From Auxenochlorella pyrenoidosa (Eukaryota; Chlorophyta; Trebouxiophyceae; Chlorellales; Chlorellaceae), in contig KQ481946.1 in assembly GCA_001430745.1 (NCBI GenBank), positions 1,325,072 through 1,359,931 on the forward strand: DNA of 34,860 nucleotides, in the 5' to 3' direction. Under the pieces are notes generated by a model. The model did not search any database. It worked only from the letters and a program-made list of their open reading frames with translations, and was not told where the DNA came from. Position 1 is the stretch's first letter, and each line of letters begins with the position of its first letter. Of this stretch, positions 10,928 through 22,200 are shown piece by piece. Both the position numbers and the translations under genes were made by a program.

Positions 10928-11377
10928 ACGTGTTGGGGCGTGCATTGTGGACGGCCGTGATCACACAGAAGGGCTGGATGTGAAGCTAAACCTGCTTCCA
11001 AGATCTTGGCCTGGTTGCTAGCGCAGCTGCCGTGCAGGTGTCGCCACTGCCTTTCGTCCGCTGCTTGGTGCGCATGCACACACCCGTGCATGCCCACCTG
11101 CACGTGCAGACTTACAGCTCGAGCTTTTGACAACGGATGCTGCATCCCTTGCCTGCGATGGTGCTTGCAAGGCCGCCACAACCAAACCCAGTACCGTTGC
11201 GCTCGTGCCTTGCTCTGGAAGCGGCAGCTCGTGGCGGAGTGACATTACTCTCTCCAATCAAGTGCATCCAACAACTTTGACACCTCGGCAGAGCGTCTAA
11301 TCAAATGGGAGGTGGCGCACGGCGGGGTCCAAGTGGCGGGCGGGCAGGGGCTGGCGCAGCTGCTCCCGCGCGGGCCG
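10928..11377. other. Intergenic region, Abitram 3' end / hydrolase promoter
   Basis: The flanking genes run in tandem on the minus strand. A TGTAA on that strand at 11112-11116, about 260 bases past the Abitram stop, is a weak poly(A) candidate. No coding region is supported. Confidence 0.4.
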
Positions 11378-12796
11378 TCATCCCTGCTGCGCAGTCGATT
11401 CTGCGTAGTCGCTTCTGCCACCGCCACCGCCGTGGCTTACTGCACCTTCTGCTCCCACTGCTGCCGGCCCTGTTGCTGCGGTCCCTCCTGGTTCCACCGC
11501 GGCTGTCGCTGGTACTGCGCTCGTGCCGCCCAGGCCTCGCTGCTGTCGGTACTGCAGCTCTGACAGGCAGCGGGCAGCCAGCTGCGCCGCCTCTGCCGCC
11601 CGAGGCTCCACAATCGCCAGGTAACTCTCACTCAGTGCCCTGCACAGGGCGCGGTCAACGGGTGCCCAGTGCACAGAGGCGTGGGCAATGTGGGCACTGT
11701 CCGGCAAAGGCTTGCGGGCAAGGGGTGCCCAGAGGTGTGGGCACTGTCCAGCAGCTGCTTGTGCTCTGCTCTGAGCGCACGCGGCGCCGTGCACAGCGCT
11801 CCAGAGGGTTCAGGCAAGGCGGCACGCCGGCGGCGCTTGGGAGGGTGTGCGGGGGAGCCCGCAAGCGGGGGAGCCTGCAAGCGAGCGCCTGCCATGCGCG
11901 CCTGCTGAGAGCGCCCCACCTGAGCAGCGCTGATCCCTGCAGCCCCTCAAGCCGTGAGTTGAGTTCCACCAGCAGTCCCCGGCAGCAGCAGCGCAGCACG
12001 TATGTGACGCCCCCCACGGTCAGCCTGCACGGGAGGCGAACGGGGCGGAGGGTGAAGCAAGCGTGATCAGCGCAGCAGGGAACAGCGAGCGCTGCCGACA
12101 CGCGCGACCGTCTGAGAGGCCGGTGCAGGCAGCCGGGGAGGCAACCAGCGGCGCAGCGGGCGTGCCAGGCATGCCCTGCCAGCCCAGCCGGGGCATAAAG
12201 CATGCACACAGCGGTCCCTGCTGCCATGTGGCTGGCCTTGGCCCGCCACTCGAGAGCAAGGGCGCCTGCACACCCCAAAGGGCATCCATCCACAATGCTT
12301 GCCTGCCCAGCACAGTGTCGGCCTGCAGCAGGGGCCCCCTGCCCTTGCGGAACTCTGCCTGCAGCAGCTTGGGAGCAAGCGCCAGCTGCGCAGCAGCGCT
12401 GCTGTCGGCGGCCCGGGCCGCCGCCTGCTGCCGCTCGCCGCCAGCTGCGCCAGCGCCCTGCTGCCCCCCTGCGCCGCCGGGCGCTGGTGCTGCCGCTGCT
12501 CCTGCCGCCGGCGCTGCTTCTGCTGCCGGGGGCTGCACGCCATGCTGCTGGGCCGCTGCCGGGTGATCAGGCGCCGCTTGCTGCTCTCCGCCGCTGCCGC
12601 CACTGCCGTGGGACGCAGCCAGGGCGGCGTGCGACGGCGCCAGGGCGACCACGCACAGGCCGTTTGGGTGCAGGCGCAGCGCCAGGTCGTTCCCCGGGGT
12701 GTCTCCAGCATCCAGGGCATACAAGCTGCGATAGTTCTCCTCAATGTGGGTGGGCGGCACCGCCGGCAGCGGCACGTCCAGCTCCCACTGCACCAT
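11378..12796 (-). CDS. Abitram/Simiate (FAM206) family protein
   Basis: Predicted 286 residues from exons 12796-12303, 12024-11920 and 11639-11378. The Abitram (FAM206A/Simiate) pattern is recognisable: NDLALRLHPNGLCVVALAPS near residues 36-55, matching the family's HSNRICVITLAESH segment; then FRKGRGPLLQADT; VTYVLRCCCRGLLVELN, matching the CVRGRLMEVN segment; and SESYLAIVEPR, matching GYIAVVLPK. The animal member is a nuclear actin-binding transcription modulator with a lipoyl-domain-like fold; the algal role is unknown. Between the first and second conserved blocks sits an Ala/Gly/Gln-rich insertion of about 85 residues. The C-terminal tail is Gly/Ala-rich. Intron 1 uses a GC donor at 12302-12301. 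The start codon follows possible upstream coding sequence at 12926-12800, so a longer N-terminus is possible. Confidence 0.8.
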
Positions 12797-13192
12797 TCCT
12801 GCTGCTCAGGAGCGTGGCAGGTGGAGACAGGTGGACGAGGCCTGCACAATCGGAGGAGATGCCTTTTGTGCTGCAAGAGGGAGCGCTGGAGGCGGCGGCG
12901 GCAGCGGCAGCAATGGCAGCGTACATGTAACACTGGTCGCTGTCTGCGTGTGCCGGTTACTCACGTGTTACAACTCCGTGCACAGTAGCACGCCTGGGCA
13001 AGAGACTGAGGAGCGCTGGGACCGCTTCACAGCAGCAGCTTCACAGCAGTGGAGGCTTACTGCAGTCGGTGTGTGATTTGATCGCCTTCTACACGATGCT
13101 CAGTGGGAGATTAGATGTAAAAAAAAACGATGCATGCCGCTCGTGCTGAGTCGTGAACAGTGCTACCTGAGGTTACTTGCGAAGCGATCGGC
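12797..13192. promoter_or_regulatory. Divergent promoter region, Abitram / DEG15
   Basis: About 400 bases separate the start codons of two oppositely oriented genes, so promoters for both should be here. No clear TATA element is seen. The Abitram-proximal part could code for a short Ala-rich upstream exon. Confidence 0.5.
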
Positions 13193-16077
13193 ATGGCTAT
13201 TGATTCCCCGTGTCTGGTGTCCGACATGAATGGAGCATGCGTGCTGATCGCCGCCACCTGCCCAGACCCAAAGCTTGCCAAGGCCGCCCTCGCGCCCTTC
13301 CACACCTCCCGGGATGGCCAAACCACGTTCTCGACATCAGGTAAACATGTCGACAGCAACCGCTTCTCGATATGCTGCCGAAGAGAGGAGGAAGCACTCC
13401 CGACAGCGCTGGCGGCAGCCGGGCGCAGGCAGCCTGCTTGCAAGCGCCTGAATTGCTCCCTTCAATGGTACCCCGTAGGCTTCGTGCTCATGCATGATGG
13501 GCAGCCAGTTGTGGTGACATCCGCGGCAGCGGTGCTGCCGCTGCTGCAGCAGCGCCGGCGGCAGGCGCTTGAGGCGGTGGGCAGCGGGCTGGGCGTTGCC
13601 TCCTCCGCCGACCTGGCAGCGGGCGTACAGCTGCGCGCTCTGTCGGAGAGCGATGCCAACGACAGCGGCAGCGGCAGCAGAGGGGGACCACAGCAGCCTG
13701 TTGATCTGCGCCTTGCGAGCCTGGCAGAGCTGCCAGGTGTGCGGCAAGCGCTGGGCAGCTTGCTTGGCGCTCCCTCCATAGCGGGGCCGGGGGGCTGGCA
13801 GCTGGGCTGGTTGCTGCACCGGGCTGATGCAGTGCAGGGCTTGCAGCAAGGCAGTGAACCTGCGCAGGCACGCTCAGTGCAAGGCAGTGGCAGCAGCACC
13901 AGTGGCAGCAACAGAGATGCAGCCGCCAGGCTGGCCTTGCCGCCTGCAGCCAGCCCATCCGTGGCGGCGACAGCGCTGGAGGCAGCCTACCATGTGGCGC
14001 TGCTGCTGCCTGCCTCTGTGCAGGGTGCGGCAGCGCTGGCCCGGCACGCTCTTGCCTGGCCCGGCAGCTCGACGCTCTGCACAGGGCAGCCGGTGGCAGC
14101 AGTGGGGGCGCCCTTTGGCGCGCTGGCCCCCCACCATTTCACCGGCTTCACGGCCTGCGGCATCGTGTCGGCTGCCATCCCTGGCAGCAGTGGCAGTATC
14201 GACAGCAACAGTAATGGCTGGGGTGCCAGAGCCTCTGAACCCCACAGTGGCAGCAGCGATGCCAGAGCTGTCAGCAGCTGTGGCCCTGTGCCGGCGCTGC
14301 TGCTCTCCGACCTTCGCTGCGGCCCAGGCATGGAGGGCAGCCCAGTTTTTGCGGTCATGCCGGCAGCAGCAGGAGCGACATCGCCATCACCATCATCATC
14401 AACAGCAGCAGGATCAGCAGGGGCGGCGGCAGTGGCTCAAGACCCGGAGCGCAGGCTTGCTGGCATGCTGCTGCCACCCATCAAGTCTCCGGCAGCGCAG
14501 GTGGAGTTTGCGCTGTTGGCGCCGGGCCCTGCGGTGGCCGCGGCTGTGCGCGCAGCGCTGCAGCGCCGCAGCCAGGCGCACGCAGTCCCGCCTGTTGGTC
14601 GGCAGCAGCCTGGGCAGGAGCTCTCGCAGACACCTGCGTCGCCGTTTTTGGTAACGTCAGCAGTAAAGGCAGCAGAGGGAGGAGGAGCGGGGCCCCCTCC
14701 TTCCCAGCTCAGCGCAGCCCTGCAGGGCATCGTTGCGGTGCTGGCTGGCAACAGCTGGGCCAGCGGCGTCATCGTCAGCCCGGCAGGGCACATCCTCACC
14801 AACGCACACCTGTTTGAGCCCGCCATGCCCACCGCCTTCCCAGGCAACCGCAGGCAGCCGGCAGGGCGCCTGCAGGGGCCGCCGCCAGGTGCGGGGGCCG
14901 CCGCCCCGGGCGTCGCAGCGCCGGCGTCGGCGCACCCGCCGGCGCGCGTGCTGCTGCCTGGCAGCGGCAGCGGGGGACTGGCAGGCGGCAGCCGCTCGGC
15001 AATTGCTGACGTGGTATATGTCTTCACTGGCCCTCTAGACCTTGCGGTGCTCCGGCTGCACCAGCCGGCCGGGGGGCTGCCTCGCCAGACGCCCGCCTGG
15101 CGCCCGCTGGCGCTCGCCAGCCAGCCTCCGCGGCCGGGGCAGCCAGTCTGTGTGGTCGGCTTCCCAGCGTTCAACCCCCGGGGCGGGCTGCTGGGGCCGG
15201 TGGTGACAGCTGGCACGCTGGCCAAGGTGAGGCGCCGGCGCCCGGCTGGCTGACTGGCACAGCGGCGCTGATGCTGTGCCCGCTTTGAGCGTTCTGCAGC
15301 GGCGGCCGGCCTGCCGTCTTGGGCTGTGCACCAGCTGCACGACAGCACACGGCGCTGCGCATTCTGCGTCATGCCGACGGCAGTGAGGCCGAACAGTGTG
15401 CGTTCTTTACGAGACACGGCATTTCCACACAAAAAGAACAACAACCCACAAAATCTTGTATGTTTGTCATCGCGATGTGCCTTCCCTGGGCGCAGGTGGT
15501 GCGCCCGCCCAGCGGCGGCGCCCCGGCCATGCTGCTCACCACCGCCGCCGTGCACAGCGGGGCCAGCGGCGGCGCGGTGCTGGACCCCCGCACCGGAGCG
15601 CTCCTGGGTCTGGTCACCAGCAACGCCAAGCACAGCAGCAGGGCCGGCGGCGCGAGCGACGGCCTGGGCGGCTCGCCCCGCGGCCGGCACACCCTCCTGC
15701 CCCACATCAACTTCAGCATCCCTGCAGCCCAGCTTCAGCCAGTGGTGGCTGCCGCAGCCGCCGGCACGCCGAATGCTGCTGCAGCGCTGGCGGCCTGGCG
15801 GGAGGTGGATGAGGCGGCAGCAGCCAGCGCGGAGCTGCAGCGAGTGTGGCAGCTGGACCGGCCGGCGCGGCGGCTGGCAGAGCGGCAGCAGGCCGAGCAG
15901 CAGCAGCCCGGGGGCGGCGCGTTTGGCAGCGCCAGGCCGCCGCCCAAGCTGCAGCAGTTGCTTGGAGTGCTGCAGCAGCAGCAGGGGCAGCAGCAGCAGC
16001 AGCAGCAGCAGCTAGCAGAAGACAGGCAGCAACAGCAGGGGCAGCAGCCGCGGCAGCACGCACGCGCCAGGCTGTGA
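13193..16077 (+). CDS. DEG15: Peroxisomal/glyoxysomal processing protease DEG15
   Basis: Trypsin-fold serine protease of the DEG15/TYSND1 family, which removes PTS2 presequences from imported peroxisomal matrix proteins. Predicted 825 residues from exons 13193-13340, 13479-15226 and 15496-16077. The N-terminal half shows the family features [20 protein letters not shown] and [13 protein letters not shown]. The catalytic triad is in place: His493 in [10 protein letters not shown], Asp570 in [10 protein letters not shown] and Ser656 in SGASGGAVL, followed by GLVTSNAKH and PHINFSIP. The C-terminus ends in ARL, which fits a PTS1 peroxisomal targeting tripeptide (the Arabidopsis protein ends in SKL). 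A Gln-rich tract from CAG repeats (about 15960-16050) precedes it. Intron 1 is 138 bases with no in-frame stop. The start ATG at 13193 agrees with the N-terminal length of plant homologues. Confidence 0.94.
15960..16050 (+). repeat. CAG repeat encoding a poly-Gln tract in DEG15
   Basis: Near-perfect CAG triplets, densest at about 15974-16010, read in frame as Gln. They lie between the protease domain and the PTS1-like end, and repeat length is likely to vary between strains. Confidence 0.85.
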
Positions 16078-16590
16078 GGAGCCACAGCGCGCTGCTTCTG
16101 TCCCTTCGCCCCACTAGTCCTGCTAGACTCTGTCTCTTCGTCCGGCTAGTCCTGCTGCTGCTGAAGCCAGCCATGTTACATTCCGGCTGGGTGGGTGCGC
16201 AATGGTGGTCAGAAGAATGGTTGAGTGACGACAGCTGAGGTCAGAGAGAGCAAAGAGGGGTTGCATCAAGGGGCGCCCCGCAGGCAAGGGGGCGGCCCGT
16301 GAGCATGAGCAGCAGCAGGGGAGCAACAAAATGAGCAGGGGTAAGGGCTGCAGGGAGCGGAGTGGTTGAGCCGGCGGCGCCACACGTGTACAAGGCAAGC
16401 ATCGGGCCCAGGCAGCACGCGCCATCCAGGGCACCGCAGTACTGCCAGGCTGCCGCGCGACCGAGGCCCGGGCAGGAGGATTCAGAACTGGCCCTCGCTT
16501 GGCGCACGAGCGGCACACTGCCGCGCCAAACAGCCCGAATTTAGGGGTTTGATAAACCCTTCAGGGTTCTGGTAAGCCCTGTGTCGCCCC
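16078..16590. other. Convergent 3' region, DEG15 / GYF_2 gene
   Basis: No gene is supported. A short duplicated motif, a TCTTCG/CTAGTCCTGCT-type unit, occurs twice at about 16112-16155. TGTAA on the minus strand at 16176-16180 is a distant poly(A) candidate for the GYF_2 gene. Confidence 0.4.
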
Positions 16591-18496
16591 TCAGTACATG
16601 GTATCCACCTGGGCGTTGAGCTGCCCGGCACGCTGCTCCGACCGCTCCTTGCTGCAGGAATATGGGGCAGGGAGTGGTGGTGGTGGTGGGGTGGGGTGAT
16701 GGTGGTGGTGGTGGTGGGGGCCCGGGGGGGAAGGGCGTGGTGCGGGCACAGCAACAGGGTGGGCGTGAACAGGGCAGCCGAAGCAAGCGTCTGGCAAGCG
16801 GTCTGCAGCAATGTGCCGCCTGGAAGCCTGCACGCCGGGCCCAGCCCAGGGCCGGCAGCGGGGGGGCCAGGGGCAGGCACAAGGCCGGCCCGGCCTTGCC
16901 AGCAGGAGGCGGCAGCACCCAGGCCCCCGGGCCGTGACGCCAGCGTCCCAGCAGGCATCCCAGCAGGCAACGACCGGGGGGGAGGGGGAGGGGCACCCAC
17001 CGCGCGCGCGCCAGCGCCGGCTTCAGCCCAAACGTCTTCTTCATCCAGGTGGCCACCTGCACCTCCACCGTGCGAATCTGGGGCACCAGGGTGCGCACGT
17101 TGCGGATGGGCAGCCAGTCGGCCAGGCCCTGCAGGGGTGTGGTGTGGTGTGGTGTGATGTGGTGTGATGTGGTGTGGTGTGGGAGCGTGTGTGCGTGGTC
17201 GCATCTGGTCGCGTCCGTGTGCGTGTGTGGTCGCATCCGGTCGCGTTCGTGTGCGTGTGTGTTTTTGGGAAGGGGGGGGGGGGGTGGAGAAGGGTAAGCC
17301 AGAGGCGCCGCTGCAGGCAGCAGGGCATTTCCGAGAGCACTGGGCGTGGCCTGAGTGCCCAGGCAGGGGTGCGGGGTGCGACTCTTCTGCCGCCGGGAAC
17401 GAGCGGCAGCAGCCTGGGGCGGCTGGCAACGGGGGCAGCAACTGGCCATGGCGTGCCACGACCCCAGGAAGAGCCGTGGGCTCTGCAATCGCGAGCGCTG
17501 GCGCTGTAGCTCTGGCGCTTGCGGCGCCCGCACCTGGCCCCACACTAGCGTGTTCTCGTCAATCACGCCCTGCGTCCACGCCTCGCGCAGCACGGGCAGG
17601 CTGCAGGGGCCGCGCGGCGTCGACAGGCGGTCGCTGCGTCACAGGGGGCGGGGGAAACAACGCGGGCGCATGCAGCGTGAGGGGGGCACGCGGGCGCTGC
17701 ACACGCAGCAGCTGGCCCCCGATTCAGCCCTTTCGGCGCCTGGCAGCGCATGCAGCGCAGCCTGGATGAGCTCTAGCACTCCAGGCAAGCGCGCTGAGTG
17801 CGAGCCTGGTTTTTCCCTCCATCTTGCATGGTATTTTCTCCCTTTGAGGTCCCAGTGCGTCCGCCGCCCGCCCCACCCCCCACCCCTGCGTCCTCTCACC
17901 GGTAGTACCAGATGTTCTTGGCAGTGGCAGTGCGCACATAGTCGACCACCTGCGGGAGAGCATGGCACAGGCAGAGCATACTGAGGGTTGGGGTTGAGGG
18001 TTGAGGGTCGAGGGCGAGCCTGCAGCTGCGAGGTCGGCGACCGGCGGAGCGGCGCACGCAGAGTGCATAGGCATCGCAGGCCGGCGTGGCAGGCGTGGAA
18101 TTTTGGCAGGCGAGGCTGGCTGTTTGCGGGCAGCAGGCGCGGCGGCGCAGGTGCGGCGGGCACTGCACTCGGCGCTTGCAGCCGGGCCACACGATGGAAG
18201 CGCGCTCAGCATGCAGTTCCAGCGCGCCTCGCTGCCAGCCCGGCATGTTGCGCCATACATGGGATGCGCAGGCAAATCGAGGCGCCGGCTGTAAAGTGTC
18301 GTCTCCACGTCCACGGCAGGAGACAGCAGCAGAAAGCACGACAGGCAAGGGCAGCACCCACCTGGCGGTCATAGTGCGTCATCTTGGCGGGCTTGAAAGG
18401 CGGGCGCGGGCCCTCAGGCTCTGCCGCTGCTGCCGGCTTCTTGCCGGCCTTCTTGCCCTTGCTGCCGGCCTTGGCGGCGGGCGGCGCGTCCGACAT
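16591..18496 (-). CDS. Small GYF_2-domain protein
   Basis: Predicted 157 residues from exons 18496-18362, 17949-17900, 17633-17534, 17128-17001 and 16651-16591, with all phases consistent. Residues 1-30 are Lys/Ala/Pro-rich (MSDAPPAAKAGSKGKKAGKK). A GYF_2-type (DUF4339) domain follows at about 58-112: IWYYRD, GPCSLPVLREAW, GVIDENTLVWG and LADWLPIRNV carry the aromatic and Gly-Pro positions typical of this fold. The remainder (VATWMKKTFGLK) is basic and helical. GYF_2 domains are thought to bind proline-rich peptides; plant relatives include the chloroplast translocon component TIC56, but this protein is far shorter and I cannot assign it to that complex. Localisation is unknown, since the N-terminus is basic but not a convincing transit peptide. 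Confidence 0.82.
17135..17262 (+). repeat. Intronic GGTGT-type and 32-base tandem repeats
   Basis: Inside GYF_2 intron 3, next to its acceptor. TGTGG/TGATG units occupy about 17135-17190. They are followed by two copies of a 32-base unit starting GGTCGCATC (about 17199-17230 and 17231-17262). On the transcribed gene's sense strand these are CA-rich. Confidence 0.75.
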
Positions 18497-19258
18497 TGCT
18501 GCTGCTGCTGCTGCTGCGGGTCGCGCTGTGGACTTCCTCTGCTTCCGCCTGCGCTGGTCCGCCGGTCGAGAGGCCCTGAACTGCGCTCCGCTTGGGCTGT
18601 GCCTGACCTGCTGCTGGAGGCGCTGGTGCGCGGCGATGCAGTGACTTACGGAGTACAATGTATGAGAGGAGTGCAATGTAGAGCGAGGAGGTCCCGATGG
18701 GAGTGGCCGGCCCCAATCCTCGCCAGCAAAGCACGACGCCATGCATGCCGCCCGAAGGCTCCCAGGACGCTTTCGACATCTAAGCGCTGCTTCAAGTTGA
18801 GTGCTACTACGCTTGAGAAGGTGGGCAGCTGCGTAAGCACTGCCCGCCTCTGCCCGCCTCTGCCGCCACCGTCCAAAGGTTGGCCTGCTCCCGATCATCC
18901 TCACTGGCTGCTCACCTCTAAACACCTAAGCTCATTTCGGTCGAGCAGAGTTATAGTGCAACAATAGAGGCACAGACAGTAGTTTCTCCGCCGCTCAGGA
19001 CTTTTGTCCTACCAAACTCGCCGCTGCCGAGGGCGTGGGCAGTGAACCGAACGGGAGCGCATGCAGGTTTTGTGCATATTCCCCAGAGCTGAGACCTGTC
19101 CCTAGCCATAACTCCATGGATTTGCTGCGCATGAAGCGGCAGTATTGATGCATGGCGATGTCACCGCCGGCGATGGCGGTTCGGCCGCAGCGGGCAGAGC
19201 AGGGTTCTCCTCACTCTTTGTACAGACCAGCCAGGATGCAGTGAAGCACCGATCGGCC
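18497..19258. promoter_or_regulatory. Divergent promoter region, GYF_2 gene / SDR
   Basis: About 760 bases lie between oppositely directed start codons. A short GCT repeat (about 18498-18518) lies in the 5' leader of the GYF_2 gene. In-frame ATG codons at 19148 and later could extend the SDR N-terminus. No other structure is seen. Confidence 0.45.
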
Positions 19259-22200
19259 ATGCCACCGTCGCAAGTCGTCCTGGTGAGTGGTGCAAGCCGC
19301 AAAGGCGAGTCTTGCCGGGCGTGCTGCTCCAACCCGCTCTCCCGCGCTCAGTCTGTGCTGCATGCCCATCGGACATGCAGCAGATTGCCTGGGAATCGCT
19401 CGGCGGATCTCGCGGGCGTCAGCCTCGAATCCCGCCAGTCCTGCGCCTGCGCCCGGCGCCGTCGCCACTTTGCCGGGCCTCGCCCCGCCTGCCCTGCCGC
19501 CCTCTCTCCAGCGCAGCAAAAGCACACCGCTCCCCACTCACCGCAGATTACCGGGTGCAGCAGCGGCCTGGGCCGTGCGCTGGCGCAGCGCTTGGCGGCC
19601 GAGCGGCTGGGCGGTTCCCCAGCTTATGTTGTCTATGCGTCGGCTCGCAACAGGGACAGTTTGAAGGAGCTGGAGGCTGAGGGCATCAGGATTGTGCAGC
19701 TGGATGTGACCAACCAGGCGAGGGGGTATGGCGCTGGAGGGGCAGGCCGTCCAGGGCAAGGGGCAGGCTGCAACCAGGATTCTGGCGCTCGCACCGCACG
19801 CTCTTCCCCCGCCGGGGGCCCAGCCAGGCTGCCTGCCGGCTGTTTTCCTCTGCCCTACTGCCATTCTTCCGTGTCTGGTCGCTCTGATACAGCGGTGCCC
19901 CGTGCGCCATGCCCTGGGCTCTGGTGTGCCTTCTCCCCCCACATGCCCACATGGCCAGGCCCTCCCCAACAACCCACATGCCCAGTCTATGCTCTCTCCC
20001 TAGCGCGCAGAAATCGGTGGATGCAGCGGTGAGGAAGGTCGTGCAGGAGGCCGGGCGCATCGACCTGCTGATCAACAATGCAGGCGAGCTAAGGCTGGGC
20101 TTGCTATCGTTCATGTTTGTTGCCATGCCTGAGATCCAACTCTTCCTGTCCCTCGCCAGCCTTGCATCGACTGCGGTGCCAGCCCGCAGCACACCCCTGC
20201 CCTCTGGCACGCGCACAATCTTTGTGCTAGCCGCTACGCACGCCCGGCTCGCCCAGCAGCCCGGCTGCCTGCTTTGCCTAGCCCCCGGTTGGCCCAGCTG
20301 GCCGTGCCTCGCCCCCCCCAACCCCCCAACCCCACCACCACCACCAACACCAACACATACACACTCACACACCTTCACCTCCACCTCCGCAGGCCTGAGC
20401 CGGGTGGGCCCTATTGTGGAGCAGCCCATGTCGGAGGTGGAGGAGGTGATGGCAGCTAACTACTTTGGGGTGGTGCGGGTCACGCAGGCAAGCTTGGGAG
20501 TGGTTGCGGTGCCGACGGGTGTTGGATGGGAGTCGAGAGGGGATTTGGTGGGGTCGCAGCCCAGGCGGGAGCCATGTGGGGAGGGGTCAGCTGCACCTGT
20601 GGCCTGCTGCCTTGCCACTGCGGGGCGTGCGCCTCAGCTCCGGTGCATGCGCGTGCACGCATGCGCCGCCGGCGCCCGGAGCGCGCTTCCCCTCTGATGC
20701 CATCATGATGTGCACCCCCGCCCTCGTTGCCTGTCTGGGTCTGGGTCTGTGTCACAGGTTCCGTCGCGGTTAGACAGGCTTAAAGCCCAAACAAGCAGGC
20801 AAACAAGCAAGCAAACAAGCAAGCTGCGCCCTCCCGCAGGCCGTGGCGCCGCACATGATGCGCCAGCGCAGCGGGCTGGTCGTGATGATCGGCTCCGTCG
20901 TATCCATGCTGGCCACCCCCTTTGGCGCGGCCTACTCGGGTGAGTGGGAAGGGAGTGATGGCCATGCTGTCGTGTCCATGCTGGCCACCCCATTTGGCGC
21001 GGCCTACTCGGGTGGGGGGGGGCAGTCGCCACCTCAGCGCGGACGGCTCAGAGATGCGGCGCGCGCATGTACGGCTGGCGCTGCCCTCCAACGCGGAAGG
21101 CTGCCGCAGGGGATGCGACCGTGATGCAGTCGTGGTTGGTGCTTCATTGTTTCACGCAATGTACATTTGCCTTGCAAGTCTGTCCACTGGGCAGCATGCC
21201 CCGACTGTTTGCATGGCCTGCTGCTCACCCGCTGCACGCCGCCCTCCCCCCCTCCCCGTGCAGCCTCCAAAGCCGCCCTGCTCGCCCTCAGCGACTCGCT
21301 GCGCTTGGAGCTGCAGCCCTATGGCGTGCACGTGACGTATGTTGTGGCGGGCTCGATCAAGTGAGTGCCGCTCGCTGCCGGCCTCACTTCCATAGCAATT
21401 GCCACTCGCTGCCGGCCACTAACCTCCCTGCCCGCATGCTCGTCTTGTTGTGCTTGTCCTCCTTGCCCCCTGTTGACCCCCCTCTAACTTCACCCCTCTT
21501 TTTTCATGGCTTGACATGTTGACACTGCTGGTGCATGCGCCTGCCATGCTTGGCTCTCAAAACCGCGCTTCACTGCACCCCGGCTGCAGGTCTTCCTTTT
21601 CTGACAACATCGCCCGCGGCGTGCAGGTGCAGCGCTACCAGCGGCCCTCCTCGCTCTACGCGCCCCTGGCAGACATGATCAGGTGGGCAGGCTGTTTTCA
21701 TTTGGGCTCTTAGGTTCTCCCCTAAACGGCTGGCGCCGCCCTCTCGCCCCCCTGTTTGGGCCAGGGCAGTTTGGAAGGTATTAGCAGACCGAGGCTGGAG
21801 TGAGGCCGCTGCCCGACTGGCAGCTGCAACAGAACGCACCGGGGCGTGTTCCCAGCGGCTGCAGTGTCAGCTGGCGCGAGCCCCCATTTCTCAGCTTCGA
21901 TGAGAGCTTTCCTTGCGATGGTGGGCGGCGCCAAGCTGGGGACGCGACCACTGCCTCGCACACCCGTCCCTGGACGGTGGAGCAGAGTGCGGTTGTCGCC
22001 AAAACTGAACAACCGCACCCTGGCGGCTGCGCCCTGCAGGTTGCGTGTGGAGATGAGCCAGGACCCAAAGACCGCCATGCCAGCCGCCACAGCCGCCGGC
22101 GAGATCGCCGCGGTTGTGAACGCCTCTCTGCTGCCGCCCGCAGCGCCCGCCAGCGCCGGCGGCTACGCCTACACTACCCTCGCCGGCCTGGGCGGCTGGG

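Noticed and set aside
11640..11760. Partly repeated GTGCCCAG/GTGGGCACTGTCC units in Abitram intron 2
   Set aside because: Real but short and diverged; they do not touch a splice junction, so they were not added to the junction-duplication set.
12741..12926. A short Ala-rich minus-strand frame upstream of Abitram as a separate gene
   Set aside because: No domain and no independent stop/start logic; at most it is an alternative upstream exon of Abitram.
14437..15705. A 422-codon open frame on the minus strand
   Set aside because: It is antisense to DEG15, whose catalytic motifs and splice phases are unambiguous. Long antisense frames are expected in such GC-rich coding sequence.
17135..17262. 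Direct repeats that could be read as a CRISPR-like array
   Set aside because: The units are adjacent without spacers, are GT-rich, and lie in a eukaryotic intron.
20771..20790. A GGCTT-A-AAGCC hairpin inside the 39-base repeat as a structured RNA
   Set aside because: The other copy (3779-3797) breaks the pairing without a compensating change, so structure is not conserved.
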